From the NCBI RefSeq assembly GCF_036588685.1, contig NC_086374.1:24792886-24856885 (forward strand): 64,000 nucleotides of DNA, in the 5' to 3' direction. The position numbers were made by a program, and so were the translations under genes. The notes beneath the pieces are model-generated. The model saw only the letters and a list, made by a program, of their open reading frames with translations. It made no database searches and was not told the DNA's origin. This DNA is from Mytilus trossulus. Lineage: Eukaryota > Mollusca > Bivalvia > Mytilida > Mytilidae. The first letter of the stretch is position 1; each line of letters starts with the position of its first letter. Positions 1 through 12,290 of this stretch are shown here, one piece after another.

Positions 1-3000
1 GAGGTTGAGACCCCCCTGGTCCTTCAATGTCCATAAAATTCAACCACATCATTGACTCTGTATATATAAAGATTGTATTAGATGGAGTTTCCAGAAAAAC
101 GTCATCTTCAATATCTACGGAGGGCTAAGATTGTCACTTTTCAGTCAAAAAATGTCCAAATTTTAGGACAAAGGGCACAGGGTGATGGTGAGAGCTCCCT
201 GATCTCTCAATCTTTCTAATATTTAACAGACCTTTAGTCAATAGGTAGATACAAACGTGACTAAAAGGACCTTGGGTACACTTCCTGTCTTCTATGTTTA
301 CGGAGCGCCCAAAGTGCCAGTTGGATATTCAAAATATATAGCGAAAACCTACCCGAGACCGCTTAAATGAGGTTGAGACCCCCCTGGTCCTTCAATGTCC
401 ATAAAATTCAACCACATCATTGACTCTGTATATATAAAGATTGTATTAGATGGAGTTTCCAGAAAAACGTCATCTTCAATATCTACGGAGGGCTAAGGTT
501 GTCACTTTTTAGTCAAAAAATGTCAAAATTTTAGGACAAAGGGCACAGGGTGATGGTGAGAGCTCCCTGATCTCTCAATCTTTCTAATATTTAACAGACC
601 TTTAGTCAATAGGTAGATACAAACGTGACTAAAAGGACCTTGGGTACACTTCCTGTCTTCTATGTTTACGGAGCGCCCAAAGTGCCAGTTGGATATTCAA
701 AATATATAGCGAAAACCTACCCGAGACCGCTTAAATGAGGTTGAGACCCCCCTGGTCCTTCAATGTCCAGAAAATTCAACCACATCATTGACTCTGTATA
801 TATAAAGATTGTATTAGATGGAGTTTCCAGAAAAACGTCATCTTCAATATCTACGGAGGGCTAAGGTTGTCACTTTTTAGTCAAAAAATGTCAAAATTTT
901 AGGACAAAGGGCACAGGGTGATGGTGAGAGCTCCCTGATCTCTCAATCTTTCTAATATTTAACAGACCTTTAGTCAATAGGTAGATACAAACGTGACTAA
1001 AAGGACCTTGGGTACACTTCCTGTCTTCTATGTTTACGGAGCGCCCAAAGTGCCAGTTGGATATTCAAAATATATAGCGAAAACCTACCCGAGACCGCTT
1101 AAATGAGGTTGAGACCCCCCTGGTCCTTCAATGTCCATAAAATTCAACCACATCATTGACTCTGTATATATAAAGATTGTATTAGATGGAGTTTCCAGAA
1201 AAACGTCATCTTCAATATCTACGGAGGGCTAAGGTTGTCACTTTTTAGTCAAAAAATGTCCAAATTTTAGGACAAAGGGCACAGGGTGATGGTGAGAGCT
1301 CCCTGATCTCTCAATCTTTCTAATATTTAACAGACCTTTAGTCAATAGGTAGATACAAACGTGACTAAAAGGACCTTGGGTACACTTCCTGTCTTCTATG
1401 TTTACGGAGCGCCCAAAGTGCCAGTTGGATATTCAAAATATATAGCGAAAACCTACCCGAGACCGCTTAAATGAGGTTGAGACCCCCCTGGTCCTTCAAT
1501 GTCCATAAAATTCAACCACATCATTGACTCTGTATATATAAAGATTGTATTAGATGGAGTTTCCAGAAAAACGTCATCTTCAATATCTACGGAGGGCTAA
1601 GGTTGTCACTTTTTAGTCAAAAAATGTCCAAATTTTAGGACAAAGGGCACAGGGTGATGGTGAGAGCTCCCTGATCTCTCAATCTTTCTAATATTTAACA
1701 GACCTTTAGTCAATAGGTAGATACAAACGTGACTAAAAGGACCTTGGGTACACTTCCTGTCTTCTATGTTTACGGAGCGCCCAAAGTGCCAGTTGGATAT
1801 TCAAAATATATAGCGAAAACCTACCCGAGACCGCTTAAATGAGGTTGAGACCCCCCTGGTCCTTCAATGTCCATAAAATTCAACCACATCATTGACTCTG
1901 TATATATAAAGATTGTATTAGATGGAGTTTCCAGAAAAACGTCATCTTCAATATCTACGGAGGGCTAAGGTTGTCACTTTTTAGTCAAAAAATGTCAAAA
2001 TTTTAGGACAAAGGGCACAGGGTGATGGTGAGAGCTCCCTGATCTCTCAATCTTTCTAATATTTAACAGACCTTTAGTCAATAGGTAGATACAAACGTGA
2101 CTAAAAGGACCTTGGGTACACTTCCTGTCTTCTATGTTTACGGAGCGCCCAAAGTGCCAGTTGGATATTCAAAATATATAGCGAAAACCTACCCGAGACC
2201 GCTTAAATGAGGTTGAGACCCCCCTGGTCCTTCAATGTCCATAAAATTCAACCACATCATTGACTCTGTTTATATAAAGATTGTATTAGATGGAGTTTCC
2301 AGAAAAACGTCATCTTCAATATCTACGGAGGGCTAAGATTGTCACTTTTCAGTCAAAAAATGTCCAAATTTTAGGACAAAGGGCACAGGGTGATGGTGAG
2401 AGCTCCCTGATCTCTCAATCTTTCTAATATTTAACAGACCTTTAGTCAATAGGTAGATACAAACGTGACTAAAAGGACCTTGGGTACACTTCCTGTCTTC
2501 TATGTTTACGGAGCGCCCAAAGTGCCAGTTGGATATTCAAAATATATAGCGAAAACCTACCCGAGACCGCTTAAATGAGGTTGAGACCCCCCTGGTCCTT
2601 CAATGTCCATAAAATTCAACCACATCATTGACTCTGTATATATAAAGATTGTATTAGATGGAGTTTCCAGAAAAACGTCATCTTCAATATCTACGGAGGG
2701 CTAAGATTGTCACTTTTTAGTCAAAAAATGTCAAAATTTTAGGACAAAGGGCACAGGGTGATGGTGAGAGCTCCCTGATCTCTCAATCTTTCTAATATTT
2801 AACAGACCTTTAGTCAATAGGTAGATACAAACGTGACTAAAAGGACCTTGGGTACACTTCCTGTCTTCTATGTTTACGGAGCGCCCAAAGTGCCAGTTGG
2901 ATATTCAAAATATATAGCGAAAACCTACCCGAGACCGCTTAAATGAGGTTGAGACCCCCCTGGTCCTTCAATGTCCATAAAATTCAACCACATCATTGAC

Positions 3001-6000
3001 TCTGTATATATAAAGATTGTATTAGATGGAGTTTCCAGAAAAACGTCATCTTCAATATCTACGGAGGGCTAAGATTGTCACTTTTTAGTCAAAAAATGTC
3101 AAAATTTTAGGACAAAGGGCACAGGGTGATGGTGAGAGCTCCCTGATCTCTCAATCTTTCTAATATTTAACAGACCTTTAGTCAATAGGTAGATACAAAC
3201 GTGACTAAAAGGACCTTGGGTACACTTCCTGTCTTCTATGTTTACGGAGCGCCCAAAGTGCCAGTTGGATATTCAAAATATATAGCGAAAACCTACCCGA
3301 GACCGCTTAAATGAGGTTGAGACCCCCCTGGTCCTTCAATGTCCATAAAATTCAACCACATCATTGACTCTGTATATATAAAGATTGTATTAGATGGAGT
3401 TTCCAGAAAAACGTCATCTTCAATATCTACGGAGGGCTAAGATTGTCACTTTTTAGTCAAAAAATGTCCAAATTTTAGGACAAAGGGCACAGGGTGATGG
3501 TGAGAGCTCCCTGATCTCTCAATCTTTCTAATATTTAACAGACCTTTAGTCAATAGGTAGATACAAACGTGACTAAAAGGACCTTGGGTACACTTCCTGT
3601 CTTCTATGTTTACGGAGCGCCCAAAGTGCCAGTTGGATATTCAAAATATATAGCGAAAACCTACCCGAGACCGCTTAAATGAGGTTGAGACCCCCCTGGT
3701 CCTTCAATGTCCATAAAATTCAACCACATCATTGACTCTGTATATATAAAGATTGTATTAGATGGAGTTTCCAGAAAAACGTCATCTTCAATATCTACGG
3801 AGGGCTAAGATTGTCACTTTTCAGTCAAAAAATGTCCAAATTTTAGGACAAAGGGCACAGGGTGATGGTGAGAGCTCCCTGATCTCTCAATCTTTCTAAT
3901 ATTTAACAGACCTTTAGTCAATAGGTAGATACAAACGTGACTAAAAGGACCTTGGGTACACTTCCTGTCTTCTATGTTTACGGAGCGCCCAAAGTGCCAG
4001 TTGGATATTCAAAATATATAGCGAAAACCTACCCGAGACCGCTTAAATGAGGTTGAGACCCCCCTGGTCCTTCAATGTCCATAAAATTCAACCACATCAT
4101 TGACTCTGTATATATAAAGATTGTATTAGATGGAGTTTCCAGAAAAACGTCATCTTCAATATCTACGGAGGGCTAAGGTTGTCACTTTTTAGTCAAAAAA
4201 TGTCCAAATTTTAGGACAAAGGGCACAGGGTGATGGTGAGAGCTCCCTGATCTCTCAATCTTTCTAATATTTAACAGACCTTTAGTCAATAGGTAGATAC
4301 AAACGTGACTAAAAGGACCTTGGGTACACTTCCTGTCTTCTATGTTTACGGAGCGCCCAAAGTGCCAGTTGGATATTCAAAATATATAGCGAAAACCTAC
4401 CCGAGACCGCTTAAATGAGGTTGAGACCCCCCTGGTCCTTCAATGTCCATAAAATTCAACCACATCATTGACTCTGTATATATAAAGATTGTATTAGATG
4501 GAGTTTCCAGAAAAACGTCATCTTCAATATCTACGGAGGGCTAAGATTGTCACTTTTTAGTCAAAAAATGTCAAAATTTTAGGACAAAGGGCACAGGGTG
4601 ATGGTGAGAGCTCCCTGATCTCTCAATCTTTCTAATATTTAACAGACCTTTAGTCAATAGGTAGATACAAACGTGACTAAAAGGACCTTGGGTACACTTC
4701 CTGTCTTCTATGTTTACGGAGCGCCCAAAGTGCCAGTTGGATATTCAAAATATATAGCGAAAACCTACCCGAGACCGCTTAAATGAGGTTGAGACCCCCC
4801 TGGTCCTTCAATGTCCATAAAATTCAACCACATCATTGACTCTGTATATATAAAGATTGTATTAGATGGAGTTTCCAGAAAAACGTCATCTTCAATATCT
4901 ACGGAGGGCTAAGGTTGTCACTTTTTAGTCAAAAAATGTCAAAATTTTAGGACAAAGGGCACAGGGTGATGGTGAGAGCTCCCTGATCTCTCAATCTTTC
5001 TAATATTTAACAGACCTTTAGTCAATAGGTAGATACAAACGTGACTAAAAGGACCTTGGGTACACTTCCTGTCTTCTATGTTTACGGAGCGCCCAAAGTG
5101 CCAGTTGGATATTCAAAATATATAGCGAAAACCTACCCGAGACCGCTTAAATGAGGTTGAGACCCCCCTGGTCCTTCAATGTCCATAAAATTCAACCACA
5201 TCATTGACTCTGTATATATAAAGATTGTATTAGATGGAGTTTCCAGAAAAACGTCATCTTCAATATCTACGGAGGGCTAAGGTTGTCACTTTTTAGTCAA
5301 AAAATGTCAAAATTTTAGGACAAAGGGCACAGGGTGATGGTGAGAGCTCCCTGATCTCTCAATCTTTCTAATATTTAACAGACCTTTAGTCAATAGGTAG
5401 ATACAAACGTGACTAAAAGGACCTTGGGTACACTTCCTGTCTTCTATGTTTACGGAGCGCCCAAAGTGCCAGTTGGATATTCAAAATATATAGCGAAAAC
5501 CTACCCGAGACCGCTTAAATGAGGTTGAGACCCCCCTGGTCCTTCAATGTCCATAAAATTCAACCACATCATTGACTCTGTATATATAAAGATTGTATTA
5601 GATGGAGTTTCCAGAAAAACGTCATCTTCAATATCTACGGAGGGCTAAGGTTGTCACTTTTTAGTCAAAAAATGTCCAAATTTTAGGACAAAGGGCACAG
5701 GGTGATGGTGAGAGCTCCCTGATCTCTCAATCTTTCTAATATTTAACAGACCTTTAGTCAATAGGTAGATACAAACGTGACTAAAAGGACCTTGGGTACA
5801 CTTCCTGTCTTCTATGTTTACGGAGCGCCCAAAGTGCCAGTTGGATATTCAAAATATATAGCGAAAACCTACCCGAGACCGCTTAAATGAGGTTGAGACC
5901 CCCCTGGTCCTTCAATGTCCATAAAATTCAACCACATCATTGACTCTGTATATATAAAGATTGTATTAGATGGAGTTTCCAGAAAAACGTCATCTTCAAT

Positions 6001-9000
6001 ATCTACGGAGGGCTAAGGTTGTCACTTTTTAGTCAAAAAATGTCCAAATTTTAGGACAAAGGGCACAGGGTGATGGTGAGAGCTCCCTGATCTCTCAATC
6101 TTTCTAATATTTAACAGACCTTTAGTCAATAGGTAGATACAAACGTGACTAAAAGGACCTTGGGTACACTTCCTGTCTTCTATGTTTACGGAGCGCCCAA
6201 AGTGCCAGTTGGATATTCAAAATATATAGCGAAAACCTACCCGAGACCGCTTAAATGAGGTTGAGACCCCCCTGGTCCTTCAATGTCCATAAAATTCAAC
6301 CACATCATTGACTCTGTATATATAAAGATTGTATTAGATGGAGTTTCCAGAAAAACGTCATCTTCAATATCTACGGAGGGCTAAGGTTGTCACTTTTTAG
6401 TCAAAAAATGTCAAAATTTTAGGACAAAGGGCACAGGGTGATGGTGAGAGCTCCCTGATCTCTCAATCTTTCTAATATTTAACAGACCTTTAGTCAATAG
6501 GTAGATACAAACGTGACTAAAAGGACCTTGGGTACACTTCCTGTCTTCTATGTTTACGGAGCGCCCAAAGTGCCAGTTGGATATTCAAAATATATAGCGA
6601 AAACCTACCCGAGACCGCTTAAATGAGGTTGAGACCCCCCTGGTCCTTCAATGTCCATAAAATTCAACCACATCATTGACTCTGTTTATATAAAGATTGT
6701 ATTAGATGGAGTTTCCAGAAAAACGTCATCTTCAATATCTACGGAGGGCTAAGATTGTCACTTTTCAGTCAAAAAATGTCCAAATTTTAGGACAAAGGGC
6801 ACAGGGTGATGGTGAGAGCTCCCTGATCTCTCAATCTTTCTAATATTTAACAGACCTTTAGTCAATAGGTAGATACAAACGTGACTAAAAGGACCTTGGG
6901 TACACTTCCTGTCTTCTATGTTTACGGAGCGCCCAAAGTGCCAGTTGGATATTCAAAATATATAGCGAAAACCTACCCGAGACCGCTTAAATGAGGTTGA
7001 GACCCCCCTGGTCCTTCAATGTCCATAAAATTCAACCACATCATTGACTCTGTATATATAAAGATTGTATTAGATGGAGTTTCCAGAAAAACGTCATCTT
7101 CAATATCTACGGAGGGCTAAGATTGTCACTTTTTAGTCAAAAAATGTCAAAATTTTAGGACAAAGGGCACAGGGTGATGGTGAGAGCTCCCTGATCTCTC
7201 AATCTTTCTAATATTTAACAGACCTTTAGTCAATAGGTAGATACAAACGTGACTAAAAGGACCTTGGGTACACTTCCTGTCTTCTATGTTTACGGAGCGC
7301 CCAAAGTGCCAGTTGGATATTCAAAATATATAGCGAAAACCTACCCGAGACCGCTTAAATGAGGTTGAGACCCCCCTGGTCCTTCAATGTCCATAAAATT
7401 CAACCACATCATTGACTCTGTATATATAAAGATTGTATTAGATGGAGTTTCCAGAAAAACGTCATCTTCAATATCTACGGAGGGCTAAGGTTGTCACTTT
7501 TTAGTCAAAAAATGTCCAAATTTTAGGACAAAGGGCACAGGGTGATGGTGAGAGCTCCCTGATCTCTCAATCTTTCTAATATTTAACAGACCTTTAGTCA
7601 ATAGGTAGATACAAACGTGACTAAAAGGACCTTGGGTACACTTCCTGTCTTCTATGTTTACGGAGCGCCCAAAGTGCCAGTTGGATATTCAAAATATATA
7701 GCGAAAACCTACCCGAGACCGCTTAAATGAGGTTGAGACCCCCCTGGTCCTTCAATGTCCATAAAATTCAACCACATCATTGACTCTGTATATATAAAGA
7801 TTGTATTAGATGGAGTTTCCAGAAAAACGTCATCTTCAATATCTACGGAGGGCTAAGGTTGTCACTTTTTAGTCAAAAAATGTCCAAATTTTAGGACAAA
7901 GGGCACAGGGTGATGGTGAGAGCTCCCTGATCTCTCAATCTTTCTAATATTTAACAGACCTTTAGTCAATAGGTAGATACAAACGTGACTAAAAGGACCT
8001 TGGGTACACTTCCTGTCTTCTATGTTTACGGAGCGCCCAAAGTGCCAGTTGGATATTCAAAATATATAGCGAAAACCTACCCGAGACCGCTTAAATGAGG
8101 TTGAGACCCCCCTGGTCCTTCAATGTCCATAAAATTCAACCACATCATTGACTCTGTATATATAAAGATTGTATTAGATGGAGTTTCCAGAAAAACGTCA
8201 TCTTCAATATCTACGGAGGGCTAAGGTTGTCACTTTTTAGTCAAAAAATGTCAAAATTTTAGGACAAAGGGCACAGGGTGATGGTGAGAGCTCCCTGATC
8301 TCTCAATCTTTCTAATATTTAACAGACCTTTAGTCAATAGGTAGATACAAACGTGACTAAAAGGACCTTGGGTACACTTCCTGTCTTCTATGTTTACGGA
8401 GCGCCCAAAGTGCCAGTTGGATATTCAAAATATATAGCGAAAACCTACCCGAGACCGCTTAAATGAGGTTGAGACCCCCCTGGTCCTTCAATGTCCATAA
8501 AATTCAACCACATCATTGACTCTGTTTATATAAAGATTGTATTAGATGGAGTTTCCAGAAAAACGTCATCTTCAATATCTACGGAGGGCTAAGATTGTCA
8601 CTTTTCAGTCAAAAAATGTCCAAATTTTAGGACAAAGGGCACAGGGTGATGGTGAGAGCTCCCTGATCTCTCAATCTTTCTAATATTTAACAGACCTTTA
8701 GTCAATAGGTAGATACAAACGTGACTAAAAGGACCTTGGGTACACTTCCTGTCTTCTATGTTTACGGAGCGCCCAAAGTGCCAGTTGGATATTCAAAATA
8801 TATAGCGAAAACCTACCCGAGACCGCTTAAATGAGGTTGAGACCCCCCTGGTCCTTCAATGTCCATAAAATTCAACCACATCATTGACTCTGTATATATA
8901 AAGATTGTATTAGATGGAGTTTCCAGAAAAACGTCATCTTCAATATCTACGGAGGGCTAAGATTGTCACTTTTTAGTCAAAAAATGTCAAAATTTTAGGA

Positions 9001-9632
9001 CAAAGGGCACAGGGTGATGGTGAGAGCTCCCTGATCTCTCAATCTTTCTAATATTTAACAGACCTTTAGTCAATAGGTAGATACAAACGTGACTAAAAGG
9101 ACCTTGGGTACACTTCCTGTCTTCTATGTTTACGGAGCGCCCAAAGTGCCAGTTGGATATTCAAAATATATAGCGAAAACCTACCCGAGACCGCTTAAAT
9201 GAGGTTGAGACCCCCCTGGTCCTTCAATGTCCATAAAATTCAACCACATCATTGACTCTGTATATATAAAGATTGTATTAGATGGAGTTTCCAGAAAAAC
9301 GTCATCTTCAATATCTACGGAGGGCTAAGATTGTCACTTTTTAGTCAAAAAATGTCAAAATTTTAGGACAAAGGGCACAGGGTGATGGTGAGAGCTCCCT
9401 GATCTCTCAATCTTTCTAATATTTAACAGACCTTTAGTCAATAGGTAGATACAAACGTGACTAAAAGGACCTTGGGTACACTTCCTGTCTTCTATGTTTA
9501 CGGAGCGCCCAAAGTGCCAGTTGGATATTCAAAATATATAGCGAAAACCTACCCGAGACCGCTTAAATGAGGTTGAGACCCCCCTGGTCCTTCAATGTCC
9601 ATAAAATTCAACCACATCATTGACTCTGTATA
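1..9632 (+). repeat. 368-bp satellite array, block 1 (26 full units + 64 bp)
   Basis: Head-to-tail tandem repeat with an exact period of 368 bp. Unit starts (GAGGTTGAGACCCC) fall at 1, 369, 737, 1105 and so on to 9201, and a 64-bp partial unit begins at 9569 and is cut by the first inserted element. Units differ mainly at four diagnostic sites of the monomer: position 62 (A/T), 130 (A/G), 142 (C/T) and 157 (C/A). Combinations of these sites recur in order, so higher-order blocks are present: the seven units starting at 369-2577 repeat the pattern of those starting at 4785-6993. There are no indels between units. The block may continue upstream of the window. No open frame or known satellite name is assigned. 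Confidence 0.97.
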
Positions 9633-10088
9633 TGGGACAATACCCCTAATGCGCCTTGAAATGAGGAACACAAAAGTCACGTGTAAACAAAAAATCTCTG
9701 TGTAGTGATATTTGACACATTTCTATGATAAACAAATAACTGAGCTGAACCATTAGTGTTAATTTAGAAAATAAGGGAACACAGAATAAATGTGTAAAAA
9801 CCATGGAGCTATGAAATGTGTTCAAAGTATTAAAATTTCAAAGAACTTATTGTGTTAAAATTGGGATTTTTTACCATGAGGAGCGACATCGCAAAAGGAT
9901 ACTCGGGGTTTGCTAAATTACGGAAAAATGAATCACACTTCGTACCCCGAAAATTTAACCACATATGTAAAAATGTCTCAGCTTCGAAACAAGCCATCAT
10001 ACATATACAAGTTTACGATATAGGCTGAGCAACAGAAGAAAACGTTACCATTACGGCCTATGGAATAACAATTGCGCATATTGCCCCA
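9633..10088 (+). repeat. left 456-bp terminal direct repeat of copy 1
   Basis: It differs from the right repeat only at the GATATAGG/GATATGGG site. The same left-type base is seen in the left repeat of all five full copies. The interior holds a TCGGGGT ... ACCCCGA inverted pair but no open frame of note. Immediately after it the sequence is TCTTGTG, not TA as an independent TA insertion would need. Confidence 0.92.
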
Positions 10089-10909
10089 TCTTGTGAGCTA
10101 GGATCCAGAGATGTCTTAAGCTAATTTCACCTTGTACACCACAGAAAATTGTTAAAATGATGGTTAGTAGTTTTTTATTTATACCTAGTTATCATAAATG
10201 ATTTCAGATAAATATTATTGATAAAGAACAGCAAAAATTCAATAAAATTTTCACTTTTAAATGCATTACTGGCACGGGGCTGCACTCTTTTTTTAGGCAC
10301 AGTCATAACTTTGTTTACCCCCGAGAGATCCGAAATGAATTGTTTATTCAATTGAAAAAGGCAAGAAAAAACTTACATGTAATATAAATAAATTGTAAGT
10401 AAACATGACACAATATAGTCTTTGTTATGCAATTATCACTCTGGTCTACAGGAATAGCTTATAATCAAGGGAGATAACACACTTCACACGAGTAAAGTGA
10501 GATACATCATACATGTGCTTTTATCCAATGATTTGACCCTGGTCAGTAGATATCATATGCAAATAAACAGAAAAAAAACATGTACATGTATTAAGAAAAT
10601 CACGAATTACTATTGTTAATGCACACGAGCAAAACACAAGATATTGTCATTTCTCAGTGAAAAAGGGGGAGGGTCAAACCTTCTTGAACACAATATTGCT
10701 ATTCAACTACATGTATTAAGCTAGTTAGCTACTACTCATTGCTTCTAATATAAACAGTTTAAATGAAGGTGGCTAAGCCACAAGGGAGAAGCATTTTTCT
10801 TTCTTTGTGATAACATTTTCAAGAATTAGATTTTTCTCTCTCAATAATACTTATGTATTTAAATTAAATGATAACACAGTTTGAGTTAATTTTTTTTGTC
10901 TTATTTCAG
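10089..10909 (+). other. internal segment of the element, upstream part
   Basis: AT-rich non-coding DNA with several ACATGTA motifs and no open frame of note. It could be a promoter or intron of a captured gene, because it ends in a good polypyrimidine tract and CAG acceptor at 10908-10909. No transposase, reverse transcriptase or tRNA-like stretch was recognised. The same segment recurs in the four other full copies. Confidence 0.5.
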
Positions 10910-10978
10910 TTCCAGACATATCATTACTTTTAAATATGAGATGACAAACTAAAGGTTTTAAAAAGTCCTGAATAACTG
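10910..10978 (+). other. candidate 69-bp non-coding (5' UTR-like) exon
   Basis: The stretch is preceded by a long pyrimidine tract ending TTATTTCAG and followed by GTAAGC, a good donor. All three frames contain stops, so if it is an exon it is untranslated. Splice signals are seen directly; their use is inferred. It is repeated at the same offset (+1277) in the other four full copies. Confidence 0.3.
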
Positions 10979-11343
10979 GTAAGCATTTTGATTTATTAGG
11001 TAAGCTCTAAATTATTAATTTATGGTATTTGTGCAAATGAAATTACAGTCGGTATGTTAAAAATATGCTTATATGAAAACTGTTGCTATGGTCTTGCTAT
11101 TAAATGAAAAGGCTTGGTTACTGGTCTTTTCGACTCAACATTTCGAGTTAAATCTTGCGTCAACTGATTCTCATGTAACACTGCAAACTCTAATTAGCAC
11201 TATTTTGATCTGTCATTATTTAATGACGCCATAATACGTGTGATGTCACAATGTTTCCTTTAATACCTCATGTGGATTTCTCACTGATAAAGGGTTTTCA
11301 CTGAAATACATGTAAAAAGCCTTTTTTTCTCAAATAGAATTAT

Positions 11344-11673
11344 GTGAATGGACAAGTTTTGAAAATTTGCACTTCATTGCACTCTAATTACATGATAAGA
11401 ATGACTTTCCCAGTAGTTTTGAGGGGTTTCCACAGTATTATATACCAGATGTCCACTAGTAAGAATAGTTATTTTGCTGGGTTTTTTTTTATGAAATCTA
11501 CATTTTTGCATAATTTCTCTGTCAAAATGCACTTTAAGACACAAGAAAATGTTATAGAATGCTTTAATAGGGTCTGTGTATTGTTATTTAAGGTTATCAT
11601 CAGAAGTTTTGTCCTTGTTTTGACTAGTAAAGGTATACTGGAAGAAATTAATTATACATGCACGTTGTATTAA
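11344..11673 (+). other. 109-codon open frame, probably not a gene
   Basis: This frame is identical in all five full-length elements (11344, 20440, 23836, 29072, 35044). The translation is rich in F, S, I and L, has no recognisable domain and no motif, and reads through homopolymer T tracts. It lies wholly within the candidate intron between the donor at 10979 and the acceptor at 11741. I take it as chance coding capacity multiplied along with the element. Confidence 0.75.
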
Positions 11674-11743
11674 AAATAAATGAATATAGCGATAAAAGTG
11701 TCATTGCCATATAGTGCTGAAATGACTTTATTTTTTTTCAGAA

Positions 11744-11851
11744 ATGGACAAAAATACACAGATTTATTCAGAATGTCATACCGATGAAGATCACCTAAAA
11801 ATATTTGGAAAAATCAGAACTATGGATTTCAATATGGGACAATACCCCTAA
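11744..11851 (+). CDS. candidate start exon of a captured gene, ending inside the right repeat
   Basis: A strong acceptor (eight T then CAG, ending 11741) is followed within 2 bp by ATG and a 35-codon open frame. The first 30 codons lie in the internal segment (starting MDKNTQIYSECHTDED). Residue 31 is the ATG formed across the junction with the right 456-bp repeat, and the frame stops at TAA (11849-11851) inside the repeat. The hydrophilic composition is unlike the surrounding DNA. I infer a gene's first coding exon broken by the terminal repeat; the protein family is not recognised. It recurs at the same offset in the other four full copies (for example 20840-20947). It may also be a chance frame. 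Confidence 0.3.
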   Translation: MDKNTQIYSECHTDEDHLKIFGKIRTMDFNMGQYP

Positions 11852-12290
11852 TGCGCCTTGAAATGAGGAACACAAAAGTCACGTGTAAACAAAAAATCTC
11901 TGTGTAGTGATATTTGACACATTTCTATGATAAACAAATAACTGAGCTGAACCATTAGTGTTAATTTAGAAAATAAGGGAACACAGAATAAATGTGTAAA
12001 AACCATGGAGCTATGAAATGTGTTCAAAGTATTAAAATTTCAAAGAACTTATTGTGTTAAAATTGGGATTTTTTACCATGAGGAGCGACATCGCAAAAGG
12101 ATACTCGGGGTTTGCTAAATTACGGAAAAATGAATCACACTTCGTACCCCGAAAATTTAACCACATATGTAAAAATGTCTCAGCTTCGAAACAAGCCATC
12201 ATACATATACAAGTTTACGATATGGGCTGAGCAACAGAAGAAAACGTTACCATTACGGCCTATGGAATAACAATTGCGCATATTGCCCCA
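11835..12290 (+). repeat. right 456-bp terminal direct repeat of copy 1
   Basis: It carries the GATATGGG base that is also found in both solo copies and in every other right repeat. It is preceded by CAATA, so a TA is present on its left side, and it is followed by TATATAAAG, the resumed satellite unit. Confidence 0.92.

Larger units (their letters stand above)
9633..12290 (+). mobile_element. 2658-bp composite/LTR-like element, copy 1
   Basis: The structure is a 456-bp direct repeat (9633-10088), an internal segment of 1746 bp (10089-11834), and the 456-bp repeat again (11835-12290). The repeats begin TGGGACAATA and end TATTGCCCCA, so they carry an imperfect 10-bp terminal inverted repeat (one mismatch). 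They differ from each other at one visible base (GATATAGG on the left, GATATGGG on the right). The satellite unit is split 64 + 306 bp, a total of 370, so a 2-bp TA target duplication is inferred. TG...CA ends and near-identical terminal direct repeats suggest an LTR element. The TA duplication and the lack of a visible primer-binding site, polypurine tract or gag-pol speak for a non-autonomous DNA transposon, or for two MITEs carrying a captured segment. Class unresolved. Orientation is by convention. Confidence 0.9.

Noticed and set aside
1-368. RNA polymerase III B-box in the monomer (GGTTGAGACCC)
   Set aside because: It departs from the GGTTCGANNCC pattern at key bases, and no A-box at proper spacing or tRNA-like fold was seen.
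1-9632. CRISPR array or other repeat-spacer system
   Set aside because: There are no unique spacers: the whole 368-bp unit repeats, and the context is eukaryotic.
11344-11673. 109-residue open frame present five times, possible conserved gene
   Set aside because: It is identical only because the element was copied as a block. No domain, no coding-like composition, and it lies between a good donor and a good acceptor.
9633-12290. Standard LTR retrotransposon
   Set aside because: No primer-binding site, polypurine tract or gag-pol coding was seen, and the target duplication is 2 bp (TA). LTR-like remains possible, so it is kept as unresolved.
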